Below, piece after piece: positions 16,326-25,093 of a stretch of 64,000 nt of DNA; position 1 is the first letter of the stretch, and every line of letters starts with the position of its first letter. Source of the DNA: Micromonospora sp045209745 (lineage in GTDB: Bacteria; Actinomycetota; Actinomycetes; Mycobacteriales; Micromonosporaceae); the NCBI RefSeq assembly GCF_045209745.1, contig NZ_CP109273.1, forward strand, positions 3,844,001 to 3,908,000. Direction: 5' to 3'. The position numbers were made by a program, and so were the translations under genes. The notes under the pieces are model-generated. The model ran no database searches. It worked only from the letters and a program-made list of their open reading frames with translations, and had not been told where the DNA came from.

Positions 16326-17258
16326 TCAGAGCCGTGGGCTGGTCGCGAGCTCCGGCGTGGCCAGCCAGATCAGGGTCTGCGGCAGGATCTCCACCGCCCC
16401 GAAGTGCGCGGCGCCGGGCTGCACCTGGACCTCGGCGCGCGAGATCTGCGAGGCGAGCCAATGGGAGTGTTGCACCGGGGAGAAGCGGTCCTGGTCGCCG
16501 TGCCAGAGCCGGACCTCCGCACGAATGGCGCCGAGGTCGAACCCCCAGCCCCGCCGTATCGCCAGCACGTCGTCGATCCAGCCTTCGGGGCCGTGCCGCA
16601 GCGCCTCGGAGTACATGTCGGTCAGCAGTCGGCGGATCGCGATGTCGTCGACGACCCGGATGTCCGCCTCGGGCAACTGCGGGCGCAGGAAATCCAGCAG
16701 CGTCATCGGGTCCCGCTGGGCCTCTTCGGCGCGGACCTTCAGGTTGAGCGTGAGCTCGTCCAGGTCCTCGTCGGCCTGCCCGTAGTCCTCCACGTTCGTC
16801 TCGGCCATCCCGGCGTACCAGTCCAGGTCGGGTGCGCCGGCTGGGGCGAGCCCCACCAGCACGGCGGCCCGGGTGACCCGGTCCGGCAGCAGTGCCGCAC
16901 AGGCCAGGGCGTGTGGACCCCCACCGGACCGGCCCACCACCGCGAACCGCTCGATGCCGAGGTCGTCGGCGATCGCCGCCACGTCGGCTGCGGCGTCGGC
17001 CACCCGCCGACCCTCGTGCCGGTCGGAGTCGCCGTAACCGGGTCGGTCGTAGCAGACGAGGTGCACGCCGAGGCGGTAGACGACGATGCCCCGGGGCCGG
17101 GGGCCGCTGCGGCTACCCGGGGTGCCGTGCAGCAGGAAGACCACGGGCCCGTCCGGCGCGCCGGAGGTCTCCACCGCGAGGTGTCGCCCGTCCGGGGTGG
17201 TGACGGTGCGCTGAGCCGCATCTTGTCGCGTCACGGTTGGCCTCCCGCGGGTCGTCAT
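16326..17258 (-). CDS. Alpha/beta hydrolase
   Basis: 310 aa from ATG 17258, which has GGGGGAG upstream and excludes an Arg-rich artificial extension. Oxyanion motif HGTPGS, nucleophile elbow GRSGGGPHA (catalytic Ser), acid in HGDQDRF and histidine in PGAAHFG complete a serine-hydrolase triad. A lid-like helical stretch from about 165 to 235 precedes the acid. The substrate cannot be told from sequence; relatives include haloalkane dehalogenase-like, epoxide-hydrolase-like and esterase enzymes, but the Ser nucleophile argues for an esterase, lipase or lactonase type. Divergent from miaB. Confidence 0.85.
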   Translation of the reverse strand: MTTRGRPTVTRQDAAQRTVTTPDGRHLAVETSGAPDGPVVFLLHGTPGSRSGPRPRGIVVYRLGVHLVCYDRPGYGDSDRHEGRRVADAAADVAAIADDLGIERFAVVGRSGGGPHALACAALLPDRVTRAAVLVGLAPAGAPDLDWYAGMAETNVEDYGQADEDLDELTLNLKVRAEEAQRDPMTLLDFLRPQLPEADIRVVDDIAIRRLLTDMYSEALRHGPEGWIDDVLAIRRGWGFDLGAIRAEVRLWHGDQDRFSPVQHSHWLASQISRAEVQVQPGAAHFGAVEILPQTLIWLATPELATSPRL

Positions 17259-17454
17259 GTGCTCCCCCGTGAACGGAGCCGCGCATCGTCGGCGCCGAGT
17301 GCAAAGCCCCCGAAATCGCCCAGAACACATTCTTGTTGTGCAGCGTACTGCCCGTCGTGGATGCCCGCCATGGGCCGCCGGGTCAATGCCGGTGGGTGGG
17401 GGCCGCCGCACGGGCCGCTACCCTGATAGCCCGAGGGGAAGGGGCACCAAGAGG

Positions 17455-18948
17455 GTGGCTAGGACCTACAACGTCGTGACGTACGGCTGCCAGATGAACG
17501 TGCACGACTCTGAGCGCATCTCCGGCCTGCTCGAACAGGCCGGCTACGTGCGCGCGGTGCCGGCCGACGACACCCCGGACATCGTCGTCTTCAACACCTG
17601 CGCGGTGCGCGAGAATGCGGACAACCGGCTCTACGGCAACCTCGGTCGTCTGCGCCCGGTGAAGGACAAGCACCCCGGGATGCAGATCGCGGTCGGTGGC
17701 TGCCTCGCCCAGAAGGACCGGGGCGAGATCGTCCGCAAGGCGCCCTGGGTGGACGTGGTCTTCGGCACCCACAACATCGGCGCGCTGCCGGTGCTGCTGG
17801 AGCGGGCCCGGCACAACGCCGCCGCCGAGGTGGAGATCCTGGAGTCCCTCGACGTCTTCCCCTCCACGCTGCCCACCCGCCGCGAGTCCACGTACGCCGG
17901 TTGGGTGTCGATCTCGGTGGGCTGCAACAACACCTGCACGTTCTGCATCGTGCCCGCGCTGCGCGGCAAGGAGAAGGACCGCCGTCCCGGCGACATCCTC
18001 TCCGAGGTGCGCGCCCTGGTCGACGAGGGCGTGCTGGAGGTGACCCTGCTCGGGCAGAACGTCAACTCCTACGGTGTGGAGTTCGGTGACCGGTACGCGT
18101 TTGGCAAGCTGCTGCGGGCCTGCGGTGACATCGACGGGTTGGAGCGGGTCCGGTTCACCAGCCCACACCCGAAGGACTTCACCGACGACGTGATCGCCGC
18201 GATGGCCGAGACATCGAACGTCTGCCACTCGCTGCACATGCCGTTGCAGTCCGGCTCGGACGACGTGCTCCGGGCGATGCGCCGGTCCTACCGCTCCGAG
18301 CGCTACCTGGGGATCATCGAGAAGGTCCGGGCGGCGATGCCGGACGCGGCGATCACCACCGACATCATCGTCGGCTTCCCCGGCGAAACCAAGGCCGACT
18401 TCCAGCGCACCCTGGACGTGGTCCGCGAGGCCCGGTTCTCCTCGGCCTTCACCTTCCAATACTCGAAGCGCCCCGGCACCCCCGCCGCGACGATGGACGA
18501 CCAGCTGCCCAAGCAGGTCGTGCAGGAGCGCTACGAGCGGCTGATCGCATGCGTCGAGGAGATCTCCTGGGCGGAGAACAAGCGCCTGGTGGGGGAGACC
18601 GTCGAGGTGCTGGTCGCGCTCGGTGAGGGCCGCAAGGATGAGCGGACCGGCCGGATGTCCGGTCGGGCCCGCGACGGTCGACTGGTGCACTTCGCGACCG
18701 AGGCCCCTGGTACGCCGTCGCTGGCCGGCCAGATCCGGCCGGGCGACATCGTGCACACCACGATCACGTACGCGGCGCCGCATCACCTCAACGCTGACGG
18801 AGCGCCGGTGGCGCACCGGCGGACCCGGGCCGGCGACGCGGCCGAGGCGGGTCGCTCCCCGCGTACCCCTGGGGTGTTGCTCGGTCTGCCGACGATCGGC
18901 GCACCGCCGGTCGCACCCGCACCCACCGCTGGCTGCGCCACCCACTGA
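17455..18948 (+). CDS. miaB: tRNA-2-methylthio-N6-dimethylallyladenosine synthase
   Basis: Methylthiotransferase that adds SCH3 to i6A37 of tRNAs, 497 aa, GTG start at 17455 after GGGGAAGGGG. The N-terminal MTTase domain holds cluster cysteines in YGCQMN (Cys12), NTCAVRENA and GGCLAQ; the radical SAM motif is GCNNTCTFCIVP; a TRAM-type C-terminal domain follows (VEVLVALGEGR ... GDIVHTTI). An extra proline/alanine-rich tail of about 50 residues after the TRAM domain is typical of actinobacteria. It works after MiaA, encoded at 25.1 kb. Ends in a shared terminator. Confidence 0.95.
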   Translation: MARTYNVVTYGCQMNVHDSERISGLLEQAGYVRAVPADDTPDIVVFNTCAVRENADNRLYGNLGRLRPVKDKHPGMQIAVGGCLAQKDRGEIVRKAPWVDVVFGTHNIGALPVLLERARHNAAAEVEILESLDVFPSTLPTRRESTYAGWVSISVGCNNTCTFCIVPALRGKEKDRRPGDILSEVRALVDEGVLEVTLLGQNVNSYGVEFGDRYAFGKLLRACGDIDGLERVRFTSPHPKDFTDDVIAAMAETSNVCHSLHMPLQSGSDDVLRAMRRSYRSERYLGIIEKVRAAMPDAAITTDIIVGFPGETKADFQRTLDVVREARFSSAFTFQYSKRPGTPAATMDDQLPKQVVQERYERLIACVEEISWAENKRLVGETVEVLVALGEGRKDERTGRMSGRARDGRLVHFATEAPGTPSLAGQIRPGDIVHTTITYAAPHHLNADGAPVAHRRTRAGDAAEAGRSPRTPGVLLGLPTIGAPPVAPAPTAGCATH

Positions 18949-18953
18949 TGTGC

Positions 18954-18987
18954 GGGGAAGGGCTCCCTGGACAAGGGGCCCTTCCCC
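18954..18987. terminator. Terminator between miaB and pectate lyase
   Basis: Inverted repeat ggggaagggc (18954-18963) and gcccttcccc (18978-18987), 14-nt loop, between two convergent genes. Confidence 0.65.
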
Positions 18988-18999
18988 GAACCGCCGCGC

Positions 19000-20367
19000 T
19001 CAGACGGTGATCCGGCCGGCGCCGGCGCCGCCCGTCACGATGGACTTGACGTTGCTCGCGGTGTCCAGTTGGTAGGAGTACGGGATGCCGGCCACGCTGC
19101 CGCCGGTCTGGCCCGTGGGCGAGTTGACGAAGTGGTTGTTGCGGGCGACCAGGCTGCCGGGCCCGGAGTCACCCTCACCGAGGTGGTACGGGTCGTCGAC
19201 GTTCTCGAAGTAGTTGCCCTCGACGAGCACGCCGGCGTTTTCGGTGGAGGCCACACCGTAGCCACCGTTGGCCCGGTAGTAGTTGTTGTACACGTGCACC
19301 GGGTTGCCGAAGCGCACCCGGGGGTTGCGCTGGTTGCTGCCGTCGAACCAGTTGTGGTGGTAGCTCACCCGCAGGTGACCGACGTCCTGGCTGGCGTTGT
19401 CGTCGCTGTGGCCGAGCAGCATGGTCTTGTCGTGGTTGAAGACCCGGTTCCACGACACGGTGACGAAGTCCGAGCCGCGCTTGATGTCGACGGCGCCGTC
19501 ATACCCGTTGCTGAAGCTGTTGTGGTCGATCCAGATGTTGGTGGCCGACTCCTGCACGTTGATCGCGTCGTCGTTCCAGTCCCGGAAGGTCAGGTTCCGG
19601 ATGATCACGTTGCGGTCACCGCTGATGTTGAGCCCGCAGCCGGCGATGGTCGCGCCGGAGTTGCCGAGGATCGTCTTGTTGGATCGGACCCGCAGCATGC
19701 CCGAGCAGGAAATGGTCCCGGACACCCGGATCACCGCCGCGCCGGTCGCGTTCAGCGCGCTGGTCAGTGCCGAGGCGTTGGTGACGGTCGTGATCGCGGC
19801 GTTGCCGCCGCCGGTGGTGCCGCCGTTCTGGGTGGCCCATCCCACCAGACCCGTCTGCGGCGGGTTGCTGGGCGGGGGTGTGCTCGGCGGTGGCGGGGTG
19901 GTCGGCGGGGGTGTGCTCGGCGGTGGCGGGGTGGTCGGTGTGGTGCTGCCGGTGCAGGCGACGTTGTTCAGGGTGAAGCTGGTCGGAGCCGGGTTGCTGG
20001 AGTTGTTCCAGCTCGCGTTGAAGCCGAACGAGGTGCTGCCGTTGGTCGCCAGGTTGCCGTTGTAGTCGACGTTGGTCGCGGAGACCTGGCCGCCGCTCTG
20101 CGAGACGGTGGCGCCCCACGCCTGGCTGACCTGCTGGCCGGCTCCGTACGACCAGCGCAACGTCCATCCGGAGACCGGGTCGCCCAGGTTGGTGACGGTG
20201 ACGTTGCCGGTGAACCCACCCGGCCACTGGCTGGCGACGGAGTAGGCGACCCGGCAGCCGGCGGCCGCCTGGGCGGACACCGAGGTCAGCAGACCGGCGG
20301 TGACGAGGGTGGCGGTGGCTGCGGCGGTGGTGGCGATCAGCGTCATTCGACGCCGTCCTGTGCGCAT
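19000..20367 (-). CDS. Secreted pectate lyase with CBM2 module
   Basis: Extracellular polysaccharide lyase, 455 aa from ATG 20367 (GAGAGGAAG upstream). Signal peptide MRTGRRRMTLIATTA... with cleavage near AQA at 31-35; CBM2 cellulose-binding module about 38-138 with Cys at both ends (GCRVAY, VACTG) and conserved Trp; a Pro/Thr linker made of repeated TPPPPSTPP units; then a right-handed beta-helix of the PL1 type (about 175-455) with IWIDHNSFSNGYDGAVDIK, VSYHHNWFDGSNQRNPRVR and the HVYNNYY region. The Arg in the NPRVRFG motif is the usual catalytic base. Reading frame continues to 20589 without conserved sequence. Confidence 0.93.
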   Translation of the reverse strand: MRTGRRRMTLIATTAAATATLVTAGLLTSVSAQAAAGCRVAYSVASQWPGGFTGNVTVTNLGDPVSGWTLRWSYGAGQQVSQAWGATVSQSGGQVSATNVDYNGNLATNGSTSFGFNASWNNSSNPAPTSFTLNNVACTGSTTPTTPPPPSTPPPTTPPPPSTPPPSNPPQTGLVGWATQNGGTTGGGNAAITTVTNASALTSALNATGAAVIRVSGTISCSGMLRVRSNKTILGNSGATIAGCGLNISGDRNVIIRNLTFRDWNDDAINVQESATNIWIDHNSFSNGYDGAVDIKRGSDFVTVSWNRVFNHDKTMLLGHSDDNASQDVGHLRVSYHHNWFDGSNQRNPRVRFGNPVHVYNNYYRANGGYGVASTENAGVLVEGNYFENVDDPYHLGEGDSGPGSLVARNNHFVNSPTGQTGGSVAGIPYSYQLDTASNVKSIVTGGAGAGRITV

Positions 20368-20517
20368 GCTGCTTCCTCTCGATGAGGCGGACGGATCATC
20401 GCGACGCCCATGCCCGTGGGCGGCGAATCTCGGCCGGGACCAGTGGTTGGTCCTCAGGCCCGCCAGTGCAGGTACGTGAAGGTAAGCGGCTCCCGCGCTC
20501 GCGCCGACCGATGCAGA

Positions 20518-20531
20518 GGCAAGCGCTTTCC
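20518..20531. promoter_or_regulatory. LacI-family operator-like palindrome upstream of pectate lyase
   Basis: ggcaagcgctttcc with centre aagcgctt is close to the palindromic operators (AGCGCT core) of LacI-type repressors such as CebR that control cellulase genes in actinomycetes. It sits about 150 bp upstream of the pectate lyase start, so repression by a sugar-responsive LacI protein is possible. Confidence 0.4.
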
Positions 20532-20565
20532 CGATAAAAGCATAGAAGTATCTAGATGTAAATGA

Positions 20566-20601
20566 CCGGGACGGCCGGTGCCAGGGCACCGGCCGTCCCG
20601 G
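20566..20601. terminator. Strong terminator downstream of GH5 cellulase
   Basis: Perfect 16-bp stem: ccgggacggccggtgc (20566-20581) and gcaccggccgtcccgg (20586-20601), loop cagg. It lies 5 bp after the cellulase stop on the minus strand and would insulate the pectate lyase gene. Confidence 0.8.
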
Positions 20602-20605
20602 CAGC

Positions 20606-22195
20606 TCAGCAGCTGGTGCCGTTGAGCTTCACCGTCGCCGGGGCGCTGGCGGTGCCGTTGGCGGTGAAGCCCACGGTGACCGACCCACCCGCCGGTAGTG
20701 AGGGGGCGTGCCCCGGGGCGGCGGCGGTGACCGTCGTGCCGGACTGCGTGACGGTGGCGTTCCAACCACTGCCCAGCGTCACCCCGGACGGCCAACTCCA
20801 GGTGGCCGACCACGGGTTCACCGCGGCCGAGCCGGTGTTCTTCACGGTCAGCTCGCCCTGGAAGCCACCCTGCCAGGCGTTGACCTGCCGGTAGGTGGCC
20901 GAGCAGGCGCCGGTGGGCGGGTTCGTCGGCCCGCCGGTCGGCGGCGGCGTCGTCGGACCGGTGCCGCCCGACGGCGCGATCAGGTACGGCTGGAGGATCG
21001 CCTGCTTGGTGGTGTTGATGGTGGTCCAGTCGTCCAGCGCGATGCCGCCGGTGTCACCCGAGTTCGGATTCCACGACCAGTAGGTAAAGGACATTCCGGT
21101 GACCCCGGTGCCGGTGTAGGCCATCAACTTCTCCAGCCACACCCGGTCCTTCGGGTCGGCCAGGGTGCTGCCGAACTCACCCATCATGATCGGGGCGATG
21201 TTCTGCTTGTAGAGGTAACCCCAGTACCTGTCCCAGATCGCCGGCATGTTCGCCGGGTAGTCCGGAGCGTCGAACCAACTCTGCCGGTAGACCGAGGTGG
21301 CGTACTCGTGCGGCGAGTAGACCAGCCGGTTGGCCACGTTCAGCCGTACCGGGTACTGGCCGGCCTTGGACAGGTTCCCGCCCCACCAACCGCAGTCCTC
21401 GTCGTTGCTCGGATCGTTGTCCCACACGTTGGAGAGGCCACCGCTGGGGCAGCTCACCCCCTCCACGAAGATCAACCAGTTGGGCTGGACGCCGAGGATC
21501 GCGTTCCCGGCCCGTTCGGCGGCGAGCCGCCAGTCCCGGGTGGTGTCGCCGCAGCCCCAGCACGCACCGGTGGCCGCCGGGTTGGTGCCCTCGGCGTGCG
21601 GCTCGTTGTGCAGGTCGGCGCCGATCACCGTTGGGTTGCCCGCGTACCGCTGCGCGAGCATCTTCCAGTCGTTGATCCACGTCGCCTCGGAGACGGTCGA
21701 CGTGTACCACAGCGGTGACTGTCCGGCCGCCGTCGGCCGGTGCCGGTCCAGGATGATCCGCATCCCCTTGCTGCCGGCATAGGCGATCACCTTGTCGAGG
21801 ATCTGCAATGGGGAGAGCCCGACCAGATCCGGGTTCACGAAGTCGTTGACCCCACTGGCGGTCGCGCCCGACTTCAGCGCGTCGTTCGAGTACGGCACAC
21901 GCAGCGTGTTGTAACCCAGCCGGGCCATCGTGTCGAGCTGCCCCCGCCACGGATTGCTCGACCACAGCCCGTGGAAGGTCTTGTTGTCGGTCTCCATGCC
22001 GAACCAGTTGATGCCGGTCAGCCGGACCGTGGCGCCGGTGCTGTCCACGATCTGATTGCCGTTGGTGTGCAGGTAGCCGGTACCGGTGCCAGCGGCGACG
22101 GCCGGACTGGTGCTGACGGCGGCGGCGAGGAACACGCCGGCCGCGACGGTGGCGAGCGCGGTCAGCGCGCCGCCGAGAGCGGTGGGACGGAACAT
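20606..22195 (-). CDS. Secreted GH5 endoglucanase with C-terminal CBM2
   Basis: Extracellular cellulase, 529 aa from ATG 22195 with GGAG upstream. Signal peptide about 1-35 (hydrophobic, ends SPAVAAG). GH5 catalytic domain about 40-390: conserved RLTGINWFGMET, acid/base Glu198 in LHNEPHAEG and nucleophile Glu340 in MGEFGST. A short Gly/Pro/Thr linker leads to a CBM2 (about 430-529) starting at CSATYRQV and ending in Cys at the C-terminus. The order is catalytic domain then CBM2, opposite to the neighbouring pectate lyase. Together they attack plant cell walls, in keeping with a soil or plant-associated lifestyle. Confidence 0.94.
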   Translation of the reverse strand: MFRPTALGGALTALATVAAGVFLAAAVSTSPAVAAGTGTGYLHTNGNQIVDSTGATVRLTGINWFGMETDNKTFHGLWSSNPWRGQLDTMARLGYNTLRVPYSNDALKSGATASGVNDFVNPDLVGLSPLQILDKVIAYAGSKGMRIILDRHRPTAAGQSPLWYTSTVSEATWINDWKMLAQRYAGNPTVIGADLHNEPHAEGTNPAATGACWGCGDTTRDWRLAAERAGNAILGVQPNWLIFVEGVSCPSGGLSNVWDNDPSNDEDCGWWGGNLSKAGQYPVRLNVANRLVYSPHEYATSVYRQSWFDAPDYPANMPAIWDRYWGYLYKQNIAPIMMGEFGSTLADPKDRVWLEKLMAYTGTGVTGMSFTYWSWNPNSGDTGGIALDDWTTINTTKQAILQPYLIAPSGGTGPTTPPPTGGPTNPPTGACSATYRQVNAWQGGFQGELTVKNTGSAAVNPWSATWSWPSGVTLGSGWNATVTQSGTTVTAAAPGHAPSLPAGGSVTVGFTANGTASAPATVKLNGTSC

Positions 22196-22440
22196 ACGAG
22201 CTCCACTTCGGAAGTCCGGCGCCGCCCGATGACGGGGCCGGCGGACGGCCGTCCGCACGTCACGGTCCCTTGACGGGTACGCGGACAGTGCGCGACGGCC
22301 CATGTCACGCGGACATGGTCACTCGCGAAAGCTCACCGGCGACCCTCGACAGCGGTGTTCCGCCTTCGTCGCCCTCGTGCCGGTGGCCCTACCTGGCTCC
22401 GCCGCCCATTCTGATCAGCTCAGGTCGATGCGTCAACCGT

Positions 22441-22520
22441 CCCGGCCGCTGCCCCGCCCGCCGCTGCCTCGCCCGCCGCTGCCTCGCCCGCCGCTGCCTC
22501 GTCCGCCGCTGCCCCGGCTC
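22441..22520. repeat. C-rich 15-bp tandem repeat
   Basis: About five copies of a 15-bp unit close to ctgcctcgcccgccg, with small variations (ccgcccgccg, cgtccgccg). It forms the C-rich left arm of the palindromic element at 22.44-22.82 kb. Confidence 0.8.
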
Positions 22521-22558
22521 CCACCGGGTGCTCACCCTCAAGATCCGCGCAACATCAG

Positions 22559-22598
22559 GCAAGTTGCTGCCTCCCGCGCGCCGAAAGCAGCAACTTGC
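22559..22598. repeat. Intergenic palindrome A1
   Basis: Perfect 12-bp inverted repeat gcaagttgctgc / gcagcaacttgc (22559-22570, 22587-22598) with a 16-nt GC-rich loop. Confidence 0.8.
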
Positions 22599-22644
22599 GG
22601 GTAGTTGTGCAGATCAGGGCGCACGGCGCACGCCGACCCCGCAC

Positions 22645-22716
22645 GATCGTGCTCGATCCTGGTTGTAGTGGTCTCGCTCGCCGCTGATGCCACTACTTCC
22701 CTGATCGAGCACGATC
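22645..22716. repeat. Intergenic nested palindrome A2
   Basis: Outer perfect 14-bp arms gatcgtgctcgatc (22645-22658) and gatcgagcacgatc (22703-22716), with an inner perfect 7-bp pair gtagtgg (22665-22671) / ccactac (22690-22696). The stems are much more AT-rich than the surrounding DNA. Confidence 0.85.
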
Positions 22717-22718
22717 AT

Positions 22719-22812
22719 GGGCGCGGGGCGCGGGGCGCGGGGCGCGGGGCGCGGGGCGCGGGGCGCGGGGCGCGGGGCGCGGGGCGCGGGGCGCGGGGCG
22801 CGGGGCGCGGGG
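22719..22812. repeat. G-rich 7-bp tandem repeat
   Basis: About 13 copies of the heptamer gcggggc in tandem, ending in two gcatgcgggg variants. It is the G-rich right arm of the palindromic element and is potentially G-quadruplex-forming. Confidence 0.9.
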
Positions 22813-22876
22813 CATGCGGGGCATGCGGGAGCCCCGATCCCGCAAGGGGGACCGGGGGCTCCCGGACGACGTCAGC

Positions 22877-24085
22877 TCAACCGGCCTGCTCGGCGAGCTG
22901 GAGGAACTGCCGCTTGGCGGCGAGTGCCTGCTCGGCCTCCTTGATCCGGCGTGCGTCCCCGGCGGTCTGCGCCCGGGCCAGCCGGTCCTCGGCTTCCGCC
23001 ACCTGCGACCGCATCTGGGCGAGCAGCGGGTTGTCTTCCTTGGTGGTGCGGCGCCACGCCGAGTCCATCACGTCGCGGACCTTGTCGTCGATGACGCGCA
23101 GCCGGCGCTCCAGCCCGGCGGCCGCCTCGCGGGGCACCCGGCCGGCCTCGTGCCACTGTGCCTGGATCTCCCGCAGCTTGGCCTGGGCGCCCTTCGGGTC
23201 GGCGTCGATGTCCAACGCCTCGGCCTCGGCGAGCAGGGCCTGCTTGCGCTCCAGGTTGCCGCGCTGCTCGTTGTCCCTCGCGGAGAAAACCTCACTGCGC
23301 CGGCTGAAGAAGGCATCCTGCGCGCCCCGGAATCGTTCCCAGAGTTTCTGCTCGGCCTCCTTGGAAGCGCGCGGTGCGGCCTTCCACTGGGTCATCAGAT
23401 CCTTGAGCTGGTTGGCGGTGGCGGCCCAGTCGGTGGATTCCTGGAGTTTCTCCGCTTCGGCGACCAGATCTTCCTTCGCGGTCTGCGCCTGCTTGCGCTG
23501 CGAGTCCAGCGAGGCGAAGTGGGCGCCCCGGCGCCGGGTGAAACCGTCCCGGGCAGCGGCGAACCGCTTCCACAGCTCACCGTCGGCCTTCTTGTCGACC
23601 CCGCGGATGGTCTTCCACTCGTCGAGGATCTCCTTGAGCCGGTCCCCGGCGGTCTTCCAACCGGTGGATTCGGCCGCGAGCTTCTCGGCCTCCTCGACCA
23701 GCGCGGTCTTGCGGGCCAGGGCTTCGCCGCGAGCGGCGTCCCGGGCCGCGCGAGCTTCTGCGGCCTTCTCCTCGGCGAGGGTCGCCAGCTTGTCCAGCCG
23801 AGCGGCCAGCGCGTCGATGTCGCCGACCACGTTGGCCTCGGGCAGCGTGGTGCGGATCCGCCGGATCGTGCTCAACGAGTGCCCGGCATCCGCCGCACCC
23901 GACTTGAGTCGTGCTTCGGTCAGGTCCACCTCGGTCACCAGGTCGGCGAAGCGGCGTGCGAAGTGTGCCAGGCCCTCCTCCGGCGCTCCCGCCTGCCAGG
24001 ATCCGACCACCCGCTCTCCCTCGGTGGTCTTGACGTACACGGTGCCGTCCGCGTCCACCCGTCCGAAGGCAGTCCAGTCGCTCAT
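22877..24085 (-). CDS. DUF349 repeat protein
   Basis: 402-aa soluble, very charged protein made of helical repeats of the DUF349 type; recurring units centre on W-K-x-A-x-x-x-x-K/R-x-x-x-x-x-L-W-x-R-F, as in ELWKRFAAARDGF and KLWERFRGAQDAFF. Strong coiled-coil potential, no membrane segment. An N-terminal part (1-75) looks like a small beta-rich domain (FGRVDADGTVYVKT). Function of DUF349 is unclear; the proteins are widespread in actinobacteria. ATG 24085 has GAGGATGGG upstream. It is divergent from the dioxygenase-like gene. Confidence 0.9.
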   Translation of the reverse strand: MSDWTAFGRVDADGTVYVKTTEGERVVGSWQAGAPEEGLAHFARRFADLVTEVDLTEARLKSGAADAGHSLSTIRRIRTTLPEANVVGDIDALAARLDKLATLAEEKAAEARAARDAARGEALARKTALVEEAEKLAAESTGWKTAGDRLKEILDEWKTIRGVDKKADGELWKRFAAARDGFTRRRGAHFASLDSQRKQAQTAKEDLVAEAEKLQESTDWAATANQLKDLMTQWKAAPRASKEAEQKLWERFRGAQDAFFSRRSEVFSARDNEQRGNLERKQALLAEAEALDIDADPKGAQAKLREIQAQWHEAGRVPREAAAGLERRLRVIDDKVRDVMDSAWRRTTKEDNPLLAQMRSQVAEAEDRLARAQTAGDARRIKEAEQALAAKRQFLQLAEQAG

Positions 24086-24286
24086 GTGCCCATCCTCGTT
24101 CTCCCGGCGTCGAGGGAACCATCCCCCGTCGCCGCCACGGCGCAGTCAAGTTGCTTCCGGCATTGTCACAGGTCCGACCCGGTCCGCGTCGAGCGCCTAT
24201 CGCCGACCGTGACCATACGGTGTCCTAGGGGCCGAACGACCGGATCGGCGCGGAGACGCACCGGGGATTCCCGCTACGGTGAACGG

Positions 24287-25093
24287 GTGCCACTGGTCGC
24301 CGCCGCAGTCTGCCCGCATCCGCCCCTGCTCGTGCCCGAGGTGGCCGGCTCCGCGGCCCCTGAGTTGGACGACCTACGGGCGGCCTGCGACGTCGCCGTA
24401 CGCCGGTTGCTGGCCGCCGATCCGGACACTGTCGTGCTGCTCGGCAGCGGCCCGGTGACCGGCCCGATCAGCATCCCGGCCACCGGCTCCCTGCAGCCCT
24501 GGGGCGTCGACCTGGACGTGCCGTTGGTCCGCGGCCAGCCCGACCGGGGTGCGGTGCTGCCGTTGAGCCTGACCATCGGCGCGTGGTTGCTGGCCCGGCA
24601 CGACCCGCGCCCGCCAGCGCCCGCCGCGCCGTTGACCGCCGCGCCGTTGACCGCCGCGCCGTTGACCGCCGCGCCGTTGACCGCCGCGCCGTTGCCCGTC
24701 GCGCCGACGGCCGTCATTCAGGTGGCCGCCGACGCCGGTCTGGCCGAGCTGGCCGCGGTCGCCGACACGGTCAACGCCGCGGGTGACCGGGTGGCGTTGC
24801 TGGTGCTCGGGGACGGGTCGGCCTGCCGGGGAGAGAAGGCCCCCGGGTACGACGACCCGCGCGCCCGCCCGTACGACCAGAGGGTCGCCGCGGCGCTGGC
24901 CGACGCGGACCTGGACGTCCTGCTCGACCTCGACCCGGTGTTGTCGGCGGAGCTGAAGGCCGCCGGCCGCGCGCCCTGGCAGGTCCTCGCTCGCGCGGCC
25001 CGTTCGGCCGGCGGCGGGTGGCGCGGTGAGCTGCTGCACGACGCGGCCCCGTACGGCGTCGCCTACTTCGTGGCGTCCTGGGAGCGGGTGTGA
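24287..25093 (+). CDS. Class III extradiol dioxygenase-like protein
   Basis: 268 aa, GTG start at 24287. The opening AAAVCPHPPLLVPEV is the typical first strand of the LigB/MEMO-like class III dioxygenase superfamily, with a His-Pro-Pro-Leu metal site. Actinobacteria keep this gene directly before miaA, as here (overlap of stop and start). True catechol cleavage is doubtful because the partner metal ligands are not obvious. Residues about 114-137 contain a low-complexity insert encoded by five 15-bp repeats, which probably forms a flexible surface loop. Confidence 0.75.
   Translation: MPLVAAAVCPHPPLLVPEVAGSAAPELDDLRAACDVAVRRLLAADPDTVVLLGSGPVTGPISIPATGSLQPWGVDLDVPLVRGQPDRGAVLPLSLTIGAWLLARHDPRPPAPAAPLTAAPLTAAPLTAAPLTAAPLPVAPTAVIQVAADAGLAELAAVADTVNAAGDRVALLVLGDGSACRGEKAPGYDDPRARPYDQRVAAALADADLDVLLDLDPVLSAELKAAGRAPWQVLARAARSAGGGWRGELLHDAAPYGVAYFVASWERV
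24623..24697 (+). repeat. 15-bp tandem repeat inside CDS
   Basis: Five copies of gccgcgccgttgacc (the last ends ttgccc). They encode A-A-P-L-T repeats in the dioxygenase-like protein. The unit length is a multiple of three, so copy-number changes would keep the frame. Confidence 0.95.

Larger units (their letters stand above)
22196..22876. other. 681-bp intergenic region with repeats and palindromes
   Basis: No convincing gene. The first 100 bases are the presumed cellulase promoter region. From 22441 a C-rich 15-bp repeat array, then two palindromes (22559-22598 and 22645-22716), then a G-rich 7-bp repeat array to about 22815, and finally the 3' side of the DUF349 gene. Open frames through the arrays are low-complexity artefacts. 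Confidence 0.7.

Noticed and set aside
22719..22812. Tandem repeats as a possible CRISPR array
   Set aside because: Direct 7-bp repeats with no spacers and no cas genes.
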